From positions 1-7,019 of the forward strand of contig JADFJI010000117.1 in NCBI GenBank assembly GCA_022566235.1: a stretch of DNA of 7,019 nucleotides, written 5' to 3'. This stretch comes from Chloroflexota bacterium. Lineage in GTDB: Bacteria; Chloroflexota; Dehalococcoidia; Plut-88900. The notes under the pieces were generated by a model, which had not been told where the DNA came from, did not search any database, and was given only the letters and a program-made list of their open reading frames with translations. A program made the position numbers and the translations under genes. Each line of letters opens with the position of its first letter. Position 1 is the stretch's first letter. Below are positions 1 to 5,428 of the stretch, in pieces.

Positions 1-630
1 GATGGGGTGACACACGGAGAAGAGGGTCACGGTGCTGGATTCGAGGGGGAATCCCTTCTCTACGTGGTAAGGCTCCCAGGGACTGGATTCCTCGTTCTCA
101 GCTATGCAGAAGGTGTAGCGCCCGGGATGACCGAAATTGGACTTGTCCGTCACCCCGGGTATCTCGTTGCAGACGTTCATCAGGACCAAGCGCAGGGTCC
201 GTCCGATGGTGGCGTTGGCCCGCCAGCCTGGGCCGAACAGGTTCCACCCCGAGTTGATATTCAGCTTCCCGCGGATGGGCCCGTTGACCATTATCAGCGG
301 AGCCGAGGTGCTCGCCGTTTCGGCGATGGCCGATGCGTTGAACTCCGGCTGTAGCAGCGCCCGCACCGAGGCCACTACCACAGGCGCATATTCAGGCAGG
401 CAACCTGCCATGATTGCGTTAATAGCCACCTTGCCGGCGGTGACCACCCAGTTACGGCTGGGTCGGGTCCCCAGCACCTCGTCGGGTTCCAGGCCTGCGC
501 AGTCGAGGAACTGCTGTACACGCTCGGGGGTCGGGGGAACGACAGGCAGGCCGTCGGTTAGGCCCTGCTCATAGTAGAACTCTATCGCCTCGATGGTGTC
601 TGGCAGCTGGAAGGCACCGGTTTCCGCCAT
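1..630 (-). CDS. DGLPVVPPT-motif protein, paralogue of the UGSC-selenoprotein partner, 3' end cut by window edge
   Basis: A continuously open frame runs leftwards from ATG 630-628 to the window edge, about 210 residues with no stop. The start is supported by AGGAG at 637-641, six bases upstream. The N-terminal part has EAIEFYYEQGLTDGLPVVPP, then KVAINAIMAGCLPEY, NATIGR, LMNVC, a GHPG motif and CIAENEESSPWEP. These blocks match the complete gene at 4341-5390 in the same order, with clearly more than half of the aligned residues identical by eye. Shared cysteines (AGCLPEY, LMNVC, CIAENEE) and the GHPG histidine suggest an enzyme, but I do not know its reaction. No signal peptide or membrane segment is visible in this part, so it is probably cytoplasmic. 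The remaining third or so, and any UGSC gene downstream, lie beyond coordinate 1. It is an old duplicate rather than a recent copy. The coding call is sure; the function is unknown. Confidence 0.9.
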   Translation of the reverse strand, partial: MAETGAFQLPDTIEAIEFYYEQGLTDGLPVVPPTPERVQQFLDCAGLEPDEVLGTRPSRNWVVTAGKVAINAIMAGCLPEYAPVVVASVRALLQPEFNASAIAETASTSAPLIMVNGPIRGKLNINSGWNLFGPGWRANATIGRTLRLVLMNVCNEIPGVTDKSNFGHPGRYTFCIAENEESSPWEPYHVEKGFPLESSTVTLFSVCHPI

Positions 631-890
631 TGCTATCTCCTGGGAAGTTTCGCTCCTTATCGCCTGTGCGCCGGCCTAAGGATAGCATAAGGGATGGGTA
701 GAAAGACTCCTTGGGGCTGAAACCTGGCAACCGATGTGCAGAACGCAGACCCAACAGACGACGGCGCCGACTTAGTTGGTATACAATAGAACCAGGAGAT
801 AGCTCAGAATCAGAGAAACTGTGATAAGGTTGGTCATAGGCAGATATCTGCTCGGGCCCGAAGTGGATAGTTGTATTATCTGAAGTCGGG
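631..890. other. Divergent intergenic region between the truncated gene and hicBA
   Basis: About 260 bases separate two genes transcribed away from each other, so both promoters should lie here. A TATTAT box at 874-879 could serve as a -10 for hicBA but has no convincing -35. TACAAT at 782-787 is another isolated -10-like hexamer. On the minus strand TTGCCA and TATGCT hexamers occur but not at a proper spacing. The clearest structure is the palindrome at 840-851, listed separately. I see no conserved small gene here: the long minus-strand frame through 569-916 overlaps the supported start at 630 and has no recognisable protein content. Confidence 0.5.
840..851. promoter_or_regulatory. 12-bp perfect palindrome upstream of hicBA, operator candidate
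   Basis: GCAGATATCTGC is its own exact reverse complement. It ends 22 bases before the possible -10 hexamer TATTAT (874-879), so it lies just upstream of or over the expected -35 position of a hicBA promoter. Toxin-antitoxin operons are usually autoregulated through such palindromes. The short HicB here has no separate DNA-binding domain, so the binding protein is uncertain. Confidence 0.4.
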
Positions 891-1109
891 GTGAAAATGA
901 CAGAGGCAGAGATCATCTTTAGTGTTAATGAATCTCCAGAAGGCGGATATGAGGCCCGCTCCCTGGGTTATAGCATTTACACCCAGGCGGAAACCATGGA
1001 AGAGCTCAAAGAGGTGCTGCGGGACGCAGTACGCTGCCATTTCGATGAAGGTGCTACCCCTAAATTAATCCGTATCCATCTGGTCAAAGACGAGGTGATA
1101 CCCGTTTAA
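891..1109 (+). CDS. hicB: HicB-like single-domain antitoxin
   Basis: This 72-residue protein has the compact HicB fold signature: a beta strand (AEIIFSVNES), PEGGYEARSLGYSIYTQAET, the helix MEELKEVLRDAVRCHF, and a last strand IRIHLVKDEV. It should bind and neutralise the HicA RNA-binding toxin encoded immediately downstream. It matches the short HicB type, which consists only of the partial RNase H-like domain and lacks the C-terminal ribbon-helix-helix or helix-turn-helix domain of longer HicB proteins. Start choice is open: GTG at 891 or ATG at 897 (GTG AAA ATG), with no strong ribosome binding site for either. The antitoxin-first order is common for this subtype. Database entries of this type are sometimes mislabelled as 2-oxoisovalerate dehydrogenase subunits. 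The family call is secure; toxin neutralisation is inferred from the family. Confidence 0.85.
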   Translation: MKMTEAEIIFSVNESPEGGYEARSLGYSIYTQAETMEELKEVLRDAVRCHFDEGATPKLIRIHLVKDEVIPV

Positions 1110-1110
1110 A

Positions 1111-1353
1111 CTGCCCCGAGACCTCACAGGCGTGGAACTGGCGGTGTTACTCCGTCGCTACGACTACGTCGTTACTCGACAGACCGGTAGCCACTTAAGG
1201 CTCAGTTCCACGTACAAAAGCGAGCAGCACCACGTTACCATTCCTCGTCACAGTCCGTTGAAGGTTGGTACTCTGAGCTCGATTTTGTCCGATGTAGCCT
1301 CATACTTGGGAACGAGCAAGACCCCCCTAGCAGAAGAGCTATTTGGGAAATAA
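1111..1353 (+). CDS. hicA: HicA-like mRNA interferase toxin, probable CTG start
   Basis: HicA toxins are small proteins with a double-stranded-RNA-binding-like fold that cleave mRNA in a translation-independent way. Here the catalytic-type motif RQTGSHLRL, the HHVTIPRHSPLKVGTL block and the C-terminal helix ILSDVASYLG are all present, so the toxin looks intact. An in-frame GTG at 1132 would start the protein at VELAVLLRRY and omit the family's usual N-terminus, M-PRD-(L/V)-(S/T)-G. The codons just before it read CTG-PRDLTG, exactly that N-terminus with CTG where ATG would be. I therefore place the start at CTG 1111, one base after the hicB stop (1107-1109), giving 80 residues. GAGGTG at 1092-1097 inside hicB could act as a ribosome binding site. 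The arrangement implies translational coupling and low toxin output. The alternative is GTG 1132 (73 residues). Confidence 0.82.
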   Translation: MPRDLTGVELAVLLRRYDYVVTRQTGSHLRLSSTYKSEQHHVTIPRHSPLKVGTLSSILSDVASYLGTSKTPLAEELFGK

Positions 1354-1374
1354 GGCAGCCTCAACAGCCTTTCC
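1346..1374. terminator. Weak stem-loop between convergent hicA and LLM genes
   Basis: GGAAA(TAA)GGC pairs with GCCTTTCC around a 10-base loop, an eight-pair stem with a three-base bulge that overlaps the hicA stop codon. It sits in the 47-base convergent gap and might help termination on either strand. There is no T-tract, so the call is weak. Confidence 0.25.
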
Positions 1375-1400
1375 TACGGTTACTGATCCTGATTCCCGCA

Positions 1401-2435
1401 TCAGTTGCGGAAGGCGGGCATTATCTCCTCGCTGATCCTTCGCATCATGCCCTTTTTATTTATGATGGTGAAAAGGACCGTGGAGATGGTGTTCACACCT
1501 ATTTTGCCCAGCTCCTCGATCTTCTGGATAGTTTCGTCGGCGGGGCCCGTCAGGTGATAGAAGTCGATCATCCGCTGAGTGACCAGCTTGGCATGGGGAG
1601 CGTCGATGTGCTCATGATAGTAGTCGTCGTAGGCCTCGGCGGCCCGGGCTGAATCGCTCATCAGCTCCTCAACCATCCCCGGCTCCGCCCTCTCCAGCCT
1701 GCGGCGAAGGTCCTGAATCTCCGGCACGTCTCGATTGAAGAAATGGTGCATCTTGATGTACATGGCGGGGTAGGAGGTCACCTCCCGCCGGGCCTCTTCC
1801 TTGGTATCGGACACGTAGATCATGGTTCGGGCCCAGATATCGATCTCCGAGGGGTCACGCCCGGCCTCCTCGGCCCCCTGATGGATCAGCTCTACCCGCC
1901 ACCTGGCCATCTCGGGGTGCAGGCCCAGGAAGATGGCCCCATCGGCGATCTGCCCGGCCAGCCTGCAGAGCTTAGGTCCATCGACGGCCAGGTATATGGG
2001 GATGGAGCGCCGGTTCCACTCCGAGTGCATCTTTGCTCCCTTCCACTCCACCTCTTCCCCGGCCATGTATCCACGGAGGAACTTGATGGCCTCTTTGATC
2101 TCCCGGGTCGGCCTGGGCTTCATGACCTTGCCGAACCGGCCCCCGGCCCCGATTCCCAGGAACGCCCTTCCACCCGAAAGCTCATCGAGGGTGGCCGTGG
2201 CATTGGCAATCACCGATGGGTGATATGTGAACGGGTCCGTGACCCCCTGGCCTATTCGGATGCGGCGGGTGCTGACCGCGGCGATGGTCAGGCTGGCGGT
2301 CACGTCCCGGGACAGGTTGGGCTGGTCCACCCAGGTCAAGGCGGAGAAGCCGCACTCCTCGGCAACCCGGGCGTGGTTGGCCACCTCGTGCGCCTGGAGG
2401 TTACGGCCCATTCCAACGGTGAAGTTCATTTTCAT
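1401..2435 (-). CDS. LLM-class flavin/F420-dependent oxidoreductase
   Basis: This 344-residue protein belongs to the luciferase-like monooxygenase superfamily, TIM-barrel enzymes using FMN or coenzyme F420. Family blocks are clear: the N-terminal strand (NFTVGMGRN), IRIGQGVTDPFTYHPSVIAN followed by TLDELSGGRAFLGIGAG (residues ~59-98), and IPIYLAVDGPKLCRLAGQIA then DGAIFLG (~144-170). The TLDELSGGR block is frequent in F420-dependent members, but cofactor and substrate cannot be fixed by eye. It should be a soluble cytoplasmic enzyme. The start is ATG 2435: AAGGAGGA at 2441-2448 sits five bases upstream, while the longer frame from 2471 adds a non-family stretch and would bury this strong site. 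It follows the nuclease gene by 123 bases on the same strand. Paralogues of this superfamily are numerous in Chloroflexota and actinobacteria, consistent with oxidative breakdown of diverse organics. Confidence 0.92.
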   Translation of the reverse strand: MKMNFTVGMGRNLQAHEVANHARVAEECGFSALTWVDQPNLSRDVTASLTIAAVSTRRIRIGQGVTDPFTYHPSVIANATATLDELSGGRAFLGIGAGGRFGKVMKPRPTREIKEAIKFLRGYMAGEEVEWKGAKMHSEWNRRSIPIYLAVDGPKLCRLAGQIADGAIFLGLHPEMARWRVELIHQGAEEAGRDPSEIDIWARTMIYVSDTKEEARREVTSYPAMYIKMHHFFNRDVPEIQDLRRRLERAEPGMVEELMSDSARAAEAYDDYYHEHIDAPHAKLVTQRMIDFYHLTGPADETIQKIEELGKIGVNTISTVLFTIINKKGMMRRISEEIMPAFRN

Positions 2436-2473
2436 GATATTCCTCCTTGGCTGATGTCGGGCAGGACTCACAA

Positions 2474-2529
2474 GGGGCCTTGGCCAGGAGCCCGGCCCCA
2501 GGGAAGCAGCTACGTTTCGACTAATCGAA
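2474..2529. repeat. Two short inverted repeats in the nuclease-LLM gap
   Basis: GGGGCC (2474-2479) is complementary to GGCCCC (2494-2499). Separately, TTCGA (2516-2520) and TCGAA (2525-2529) flank a four-base CTAA loop. Both lie in the 123-base gap upstream of the LLM gene. Either could be a leader hairpin, a weak terminator of the nuclease transcript or an operator. Neither has a T-tract. Confidence 0.3.
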
Positions 2530-2558
2530 GGAGCTGTATCGAGGCCCCTGGAGGCCCT

Positions 2559-3359
2559 TCACAGCTGGGTCCTGCGGGCGTCATCACGATACTTGCAAAG
2601 GGCACAGGATGGCGATGCCTCCGGCGGCTCAGGCAGGTCCAGAACGTCCATGACCTCTCCGAGAAAGCGCATAAAGCCATCATCGTCTCGATTGAACTCG
2701 ATCCAGCGGACTTCACCGATGTAAGATATCCGGCCCTCGGCGTCTCTGGAGATGTCCATGGGCTGAACACAGACCAGGCCGAGCCGGGTCACGGGCGACA
2801 GGGCTAGCTTTCCGGGCGCGGCGTTCTCCAGGGCGTAGGCATAGGCGTGGAGCTGCCGGCTGTAGAGAGGGAGGTGGTGGCCCCTGGTATTGGTCGTCTT
2901 GAAGTCGATGACACCGTAGGAGCCGTCTTCAAACCGGATGACGGAGTCGAACTTCCCGCGCAGGAAACAGGTAGAGGTGTGGCCGGGGATCGTAATGGGT
3001 TCAGACTCTACCCAGCTCTCGCCGTATGCGACGGTGCCGGGGGGTAGGCTGGGATCGACGTCTGAGCTGGGCAAGCCGTTGAAGAATTCGTTCATCAACT
3101 TGTCTATGACGCCGAAAATCCCGGGGAAGGGCGTCCTTGGTGGACCGAACTGGCGAGCGACCTTCAGATGAAAGCAGCGCTTGCAGTACTCCCATAGGAA
3201 GGCGAAGTCCGACGGGCTCAGCTTCCAGTTTTGAGGTCTCGATTCCTGCCCTGGCCCCCGGGCCTCGATACCAAGCCCAGCTTCTGCATCATGCCCAAGA
3301 AAATCCGCTTGGACCCATCTTTCCACGCGTTCACCGCCGGAGGAACTGAGGATGGTCAT
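2559..3359 (-). CDS. RecB-like PD-(D/E)XK nuclease family protein with two CxxC pairs
   Basis: The protein (266 residues from ATG 3359) has the core of the PD-(D/E)XK superfamily. D138 lies in GKFDSV, D152-F-K154 forms the DxK motif in YGVIDFKTTN, and Q169-LHA-Y173 matches the QxxxY motif of RecB/Cas4-type nucleases. The metal-binding and catalytic residues all appear present, so it is probably an active DNA exo- or endonuclease. C59-KR-C62 near the N-terminus and C252-AL-C255 near the C-terminus bracket the domain, as the four cysteines do that hold a [4Fe-4S] cluster in Cas4 and AddB. Cluster binding is an inference. Recognisable homology begins at about residue 41 (RPQNWKLSPSDFAFLWEYC), so the first 40 residues may not be translated; in-frame GTG (V12) is another candidate start. 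ATG 3359 has AAAGG five bases upstream. No cas genes or RecBCD/AddAB partners are nearby, so the role (repair or defence) is open. Confidence 0.82.
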   Translation of the reverse strand: MTILSSSGGERVERWVQADFLGHDAEAGLGIEARGPGQESRPQNWKLSPSDFAFLWEYCKRCFHLKVARQFGPPRTPFPGIFGVIDKLMNEFFNGLPSSDVDPSLPPGTVAYGESWVESEPITIPGHTSTCFLRGKFDSVIRFEDGSYGVIDFKTTNTRGHHLPLYSRQLHAYAYALENAAPGKLALSPVTRLGLVCVQPMDISRDAEGRISYIGEVRWIEFNRDDDGFMRFLGEVMDVLDLPEPPEASPSCALCKYRDDARRTQL

Positions 3360-3519
3360 CCCAACCTTTGCGACCTGATTGTTAGTGGCAGGCGGTCCCG
3401 CCCGGTTTCGTCCATCTTGATCCTTAAAACGCAGGCCGGTATTCAGGCTCCAGGTTCTCCTCCGACAGATTGGAGGGCTCCGGGACGTGTCCGTCTACGT
3501 CGACGACCTTGGCGGGCAT
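3356..3519 (-). pseudogene. N-terminal remnant of an amidohydrolase, frameshifted
   Basis: From ATG 3519, with AGGAG at 3530-3534, a 31-codon frame encodes MPAKVVDVDGHVPEPSN, then LSEENLEPEYRPAF and TAA (3424-3426). The V(I)D-DGH-EP start followed by L-EYLEPEYR is the typical N-terminus of metal-dependent amidohydrolases of the Amidohydro_2 type (PF04909), including the first metal-ligand motif DxH, here D-G-H. Those proteins are normally 300-400 residues. In another frame the next bases read LRIKMDETGRDRL, which resembles the family's continuation, before a TGA at 3356-3358. No later amidohydrolase motif follows; the nuclease gene starts there instead. I read it as a decayed gene start left by a deletion that brought in the nuclease. 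A real 31-residue peptide is the less likely alternative. Confidence 0.5.
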
Positions 3520-3598
3520 GACAAGCTGACTCCTATCCTATATCGAGGCATCCCCCGGTTGTCCTCCCCACCAGGTCGCCACAGACCTTAGAGAAGAC

Positions 3599-3671
3599 GA
3601 ATCTCGGTGGTTTCGGTCGCCAGAAGGACGTTAGGCCGGTGACATAAGTCTTAGGCCAAAACCCGAGATTC
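3599..3671. repeat. 9-bp inverted repeat GAATCTCGG / CCGAGATTC
   Basis: GAATCTCGG at 3599-3607 is the exact reverse complement of CCGAGATTC at 3663-3671. With a bulge allowed, pairing continues inward through TTT/AAA. The 55-base interior holds a direct repeat TTAGGCC (3631-3637 and 3651-3657), exactly 20 bases apart. No protein-coding signal is seen here. It lies downstream of the selenoprotein gene and could be a 3' structural element or a miniature mobile remnant. Confidence 0.4.
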
Positions 3672-3713
3672 CCGGCCCAGCCGGAACCGCAGGTGCGGGG
3701 CCTGGAGGGCCGG
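3672..3713. terminator. GC-rich nested hairpin downstream of the selenoprotein gene
   Basis: CCGGCCC (3672-3678) pairs with GGGCCGG (3707-3713), and nested inside CCGC (3687-3690) pairs with GCGG (3695-3698). It begins 28 bases past the selenoprotein stop codon, where the operon transcript should end. There is no T-run on the minus strand, so it would be a transcript-end stabiliser or a non-canonical terminator. Confidence 0.35.
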
Positions 3714-3741
3714 CCCTGAGGCTAAGGAAGCGTTGGCAGGC

Positions 3742-4290
3742 CTATTCTTGGCCCAGTATTTTAAGCACCTGGGGGAGGGCCTGTTTCGCCCGCTCTTTAA
3801 GGTCCTCCGGGGTGAGCCTCCCTATGGGGTGAGGGATCACGGCGAAGGGATAGTCTGGTATCCCCTGTATCTCGGCGATAGCCTTGGCCTGATTGACGAA
3901 CTCGTCGGTGATTATTACCGCCGTCGGTACGCCCTGCTTCTCCAGCTCTATTCCGTCGTGCAAACTGCACTGACTGCAGGAGCCTCAGTCCCCTATCGCG
4001 ACGATTGCGAAATCGCTCTCTTCCGCCAGCTGGCGCACCGTCTCCGTAGGCGCGGGCCTGGACGAGTCGGGCTTGCGGGCGGACCGGACCTCCCTAAGCT
4101 CGAACTGCTCATTCAGCATGTCGGCCACCAGCTTTAGAATTTCGCCGGCGTTGGCCTTGCTGTTGTCCAGCAGCCCTATCACTTTGCCATCGAGGGTACC
4201 GTTCCTCGGGGCCATGGAGGCCTCGACGTCAATGGCACCGGCGGTGGGGTCCATGACGGTGATGTTTTTGGCCTTGGGTTCGACTACCAT
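3742..4290 (-). CDS. UGSC-family selenoprotein (Sec at codon 102, in-frame TGA)
   Basis: Read through one TGA, the frame from ATG 4290 to TAG 3742-3744 gives one 182-residue protein typical of the UGSC (seleno)protein family. It has an N-terminal DPTAGAIDVEASMAPRNGTL segment, LDGKVIGLLDNSKANAGEIL (~33-52), then SDFAIVAIGD-U-GSCSQCSLHD (92-112), GVPTAVIITDEF, and IPDYPFAVIPHPIG. The TGA falls exactly at the U of the family's UGSC motif, whose homologues have Sec or Cys there. C105 and C108 give a possible selenenyl-sulfide U-GS-C pair, so a thiol/selenol redox role is likely, but the substrate is unknown. AAAGGAG at 4298-4304 is a strong ribosome binding site, seven bases before the ATG. A SECIS-like hairpin follows the TGA. 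The gene is 50 bases downstream of the DGLPVVPPT protein gene, so they are co-transcribed. A naive gene call would split it into an 'ORF' ending at 3985 and a TTG-started fragment at 3963. Confidence 0.93.
3955..3974 (-). promoter_or_regulatory. Bacterial SECIS hairpin
   Basis: On the coding strand GUC-A-GUGCA-GUU-UGCAC-GAC folds into an eight-base-pair stem with one bulged A on the 5' side and a three-base apical loop GUU. The loop begins 19 bases after the UGA. Published rules for bacterial SECIS elements ask for a small apical loop with a G among its first bases, a firm stem and about 16-37 bases from UGA to loop; all are met. The layout resembles the E. coli fdhF element, which also has a bulged base and a G-U in the loop. 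SelB would bind here to deliver tRNA-Sec. Confidence 0.8.
3985..3987 (-). other. Selenocysteine codon (TGA recoded)
   Basis: The plus strand reads TCA, so the coding strand is TGA, between GAC (Asp101) and GGC-TCC-TGC (Gly-Ser-Cys). It is the only in-frame stop within a gene that is otherwise well conserved on both sides. Recoding is inferred from family alignment and the adjoining hairpin. Confidence 0.92.
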
Positions 4291-4340
4291 GTCATCACTC
4301 CTTTACAGACATCTCTGTCCCGTCTGCGTGTTGAACCGTT

Positions 4341-5390
4341 TTAGATATTAGGGATAGCCAAGGTCACAGATTTGGTGGCGCTGCCCCTGCCTCCTCCCCA
4401 GGGCATTACAGTACAGAAGAAACCACCGGCGCTTCCACCCGCCACCAGTATCATGAAATCATCGGGGCTGGTCACGGCCGCGGTTATATCCTCGCCGCCC
4501 ATCTGAGGATCGTTGGGGTCCCAACTGGCAAGCCGACGGTTCCAGAAAGGGCCCGGGCGCTTCGTGGCCTCGAAGAGGAAGTTTCTGACGTCCTTTTTGG
4601 ACCAGCCCTCGTCGCGGATGTGCCCCAGGAGCTCGGGGCTGATGAGCACCATGAACTCACCGCAGTTGGGGTAGGCCTGAGCAAGGATGCCGTTGGCTAT
4701 AGAGGTGAGGATGCCTTCTGCCGTGTGACTGACGTGGTCGTCTCCTTGAAGGGGAGCGTTGCCGGCAAGGACAGTAACGGCGCTGGTCTCGAGGCTCAGG
4801 CCCCGCTCCACGTGGAGCGGCTCCCAGGGGCTCAGCTCCTCGTTCTCTGCAATACAATAACTGTACTTGCCGGGGTGGCCGAAGGTCGACTTGTCCAGCA
4901 CCCCGGGCACCGAGCCGCACACGTTCATCAGGATCAGCCTGATGGCCCTGCCTATGGTGGCGTTGGACCTCTTGGTGGGGCCGAATAGGTTGTTGGCGCA
5001 GTTGATGTCCAGCTCCCTGGCGATGGGCCCGTGGACTATAACCATGTGGCCAGTCCCAGCGGTGCTGGCCGATGTCCCGTGGAGGTTGAACTGGTCCTGG
5101 CACATCGCCTCTATCGCGGTGGCTACCACCGGCATGTACTCAGGGAGGCAGCCAGCCATGATGGCGTTGATGGCTACCTTCTCGGCGGTGATCTCTCGCT
5201 TGCGAGTCGGGATTGTCCCCAACACGTCACCCGGCTGCTTCTTGGCGGCCTGTAGAAACTCGACTACCCTGTCGGGGGTAGGAGGCACTACAGGCAGGCC
5301 GTCGGTCAGACCCTTCTCATAGTAGAACTCGATGGCCTCGACGGTATCCGGGACCTGATACGTTTGCGACGATAACGAAGACGATGGCAT
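4341..5390 (-). CDS. DGLPVVPPT-motif protein, operon partner of the UGSC selenoprotein
   Basis: A complete 349-residue protein of a conserved family with no function I can name. Motifs in order: EAIEFYYEKGLTDGLPVVPP (18-37), KVAINAIMAGCLPEY (71-85), HGPIARELDIN (120-130), NLFGPTKRSNATIGR, LMNVC (C158), GHPG (H172), CIAENEELSPWEP (C179 on), and a C-terminal FMILVAGGSAGGFF stretch. The gapless conservation of Cys, His and acidic residues suggests a soluble enzyme; no transmembrane segment or signal peptide is evident. ATG 5390 is preferred over the longer frame from GTG 5396 because GGGAG sits five to six bases upstream of the ATG, whereas the GTG has no spacing to it. It is followed after 50 bases by the UGSC gene and has its own promoter candidate upstream. 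The homologue at the left window edge matches throughout its visible part. Its cysteines make it a plausible redox partner or substrate of the selenoprotein. Confidence 0.92.
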   Translation of the reverse strand: MPSSSLSSQTYQVPDTVEAIEFYYEKGLTDGLPVVPPTPDRVVEFLQAAKKQPGDVLGTIPTRKREITAEKVAINAIMAGCLPEYMPVVATAIEAMCQDQFNLHGTSASTAGTGHMVIVHGPIARELDINCANNLFGPTKRSNATIGRAIRLILMNVCGSVPGVLDKSTFGHPGKYSYCIAENEELSPWEPLHVERGLSLETSAVTVLAGNAPLQGDDHVSHTAEGILTSIANGILAQAYPNCGEFMVLISPELLGHIRDEGWSKKDVRNFLFEATKRPGPFWNRRLASWDPNDPQMGGEDITAAVTSPDDFMILVAGGSAGGFFCTVMPWGGGRGSATKSVTLAIPNI

Positions 5391-5405
5391 TTCCACTCCC
5401 CCCGG

Positions 5406-5421
5406 GCGCCTAATTTAGCGC
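5406..5421. promoter_or_regulatory. Inverted repeat downstream of the operon promoter, operator candidate
   Basis: GCG-C-CTAA-T-TTAG-CGC is a seven-pair inverted repeat with one extra C and a one-base centre. It lies between the -10 candidate (5429-5434) and the ribosome binding site of the DGLPVVPPT gene, over or just after the likely transcription start, where a repressor would act. Confidence 0.35.
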
Positions 5422-5428
5422 AACTGGA

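Noticed and set aside
569..916. Minus-strand 115-codon frame across the divergent intergenic region
   Set aside because: It overlaps the hicB start and runs into the well-supported truncated gene in another frame; no motif is visible.
2559..2561. TGA ending the nuclease gene as a possible second selenocysteine codon
   Set aside because: The nuclease family ends shortly after its C-terminal CxxC, and translation beyond the TGA gives no conserved sequence.
1743..2807. Plus-strand open frame of 354 codons opposite the LLM oxidoreductase and nuclease
   Set aside because: It spans two real minus-strand genes and their gap, and has no recognisable domain.
2559..3359. Cas4 of a CRISPR-Cas locus
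   Set aside because: The motifs are shared with RecB-like nucleases generally; there is no CRISPR array or other cas gene in the window.
3742..3963. Independent 73-residue gene starting with TTG
   Set aside because: It has no ribosome binding site and begins inside the conserved UGSC domain; it is the C-terminal part of the selenoprotein.
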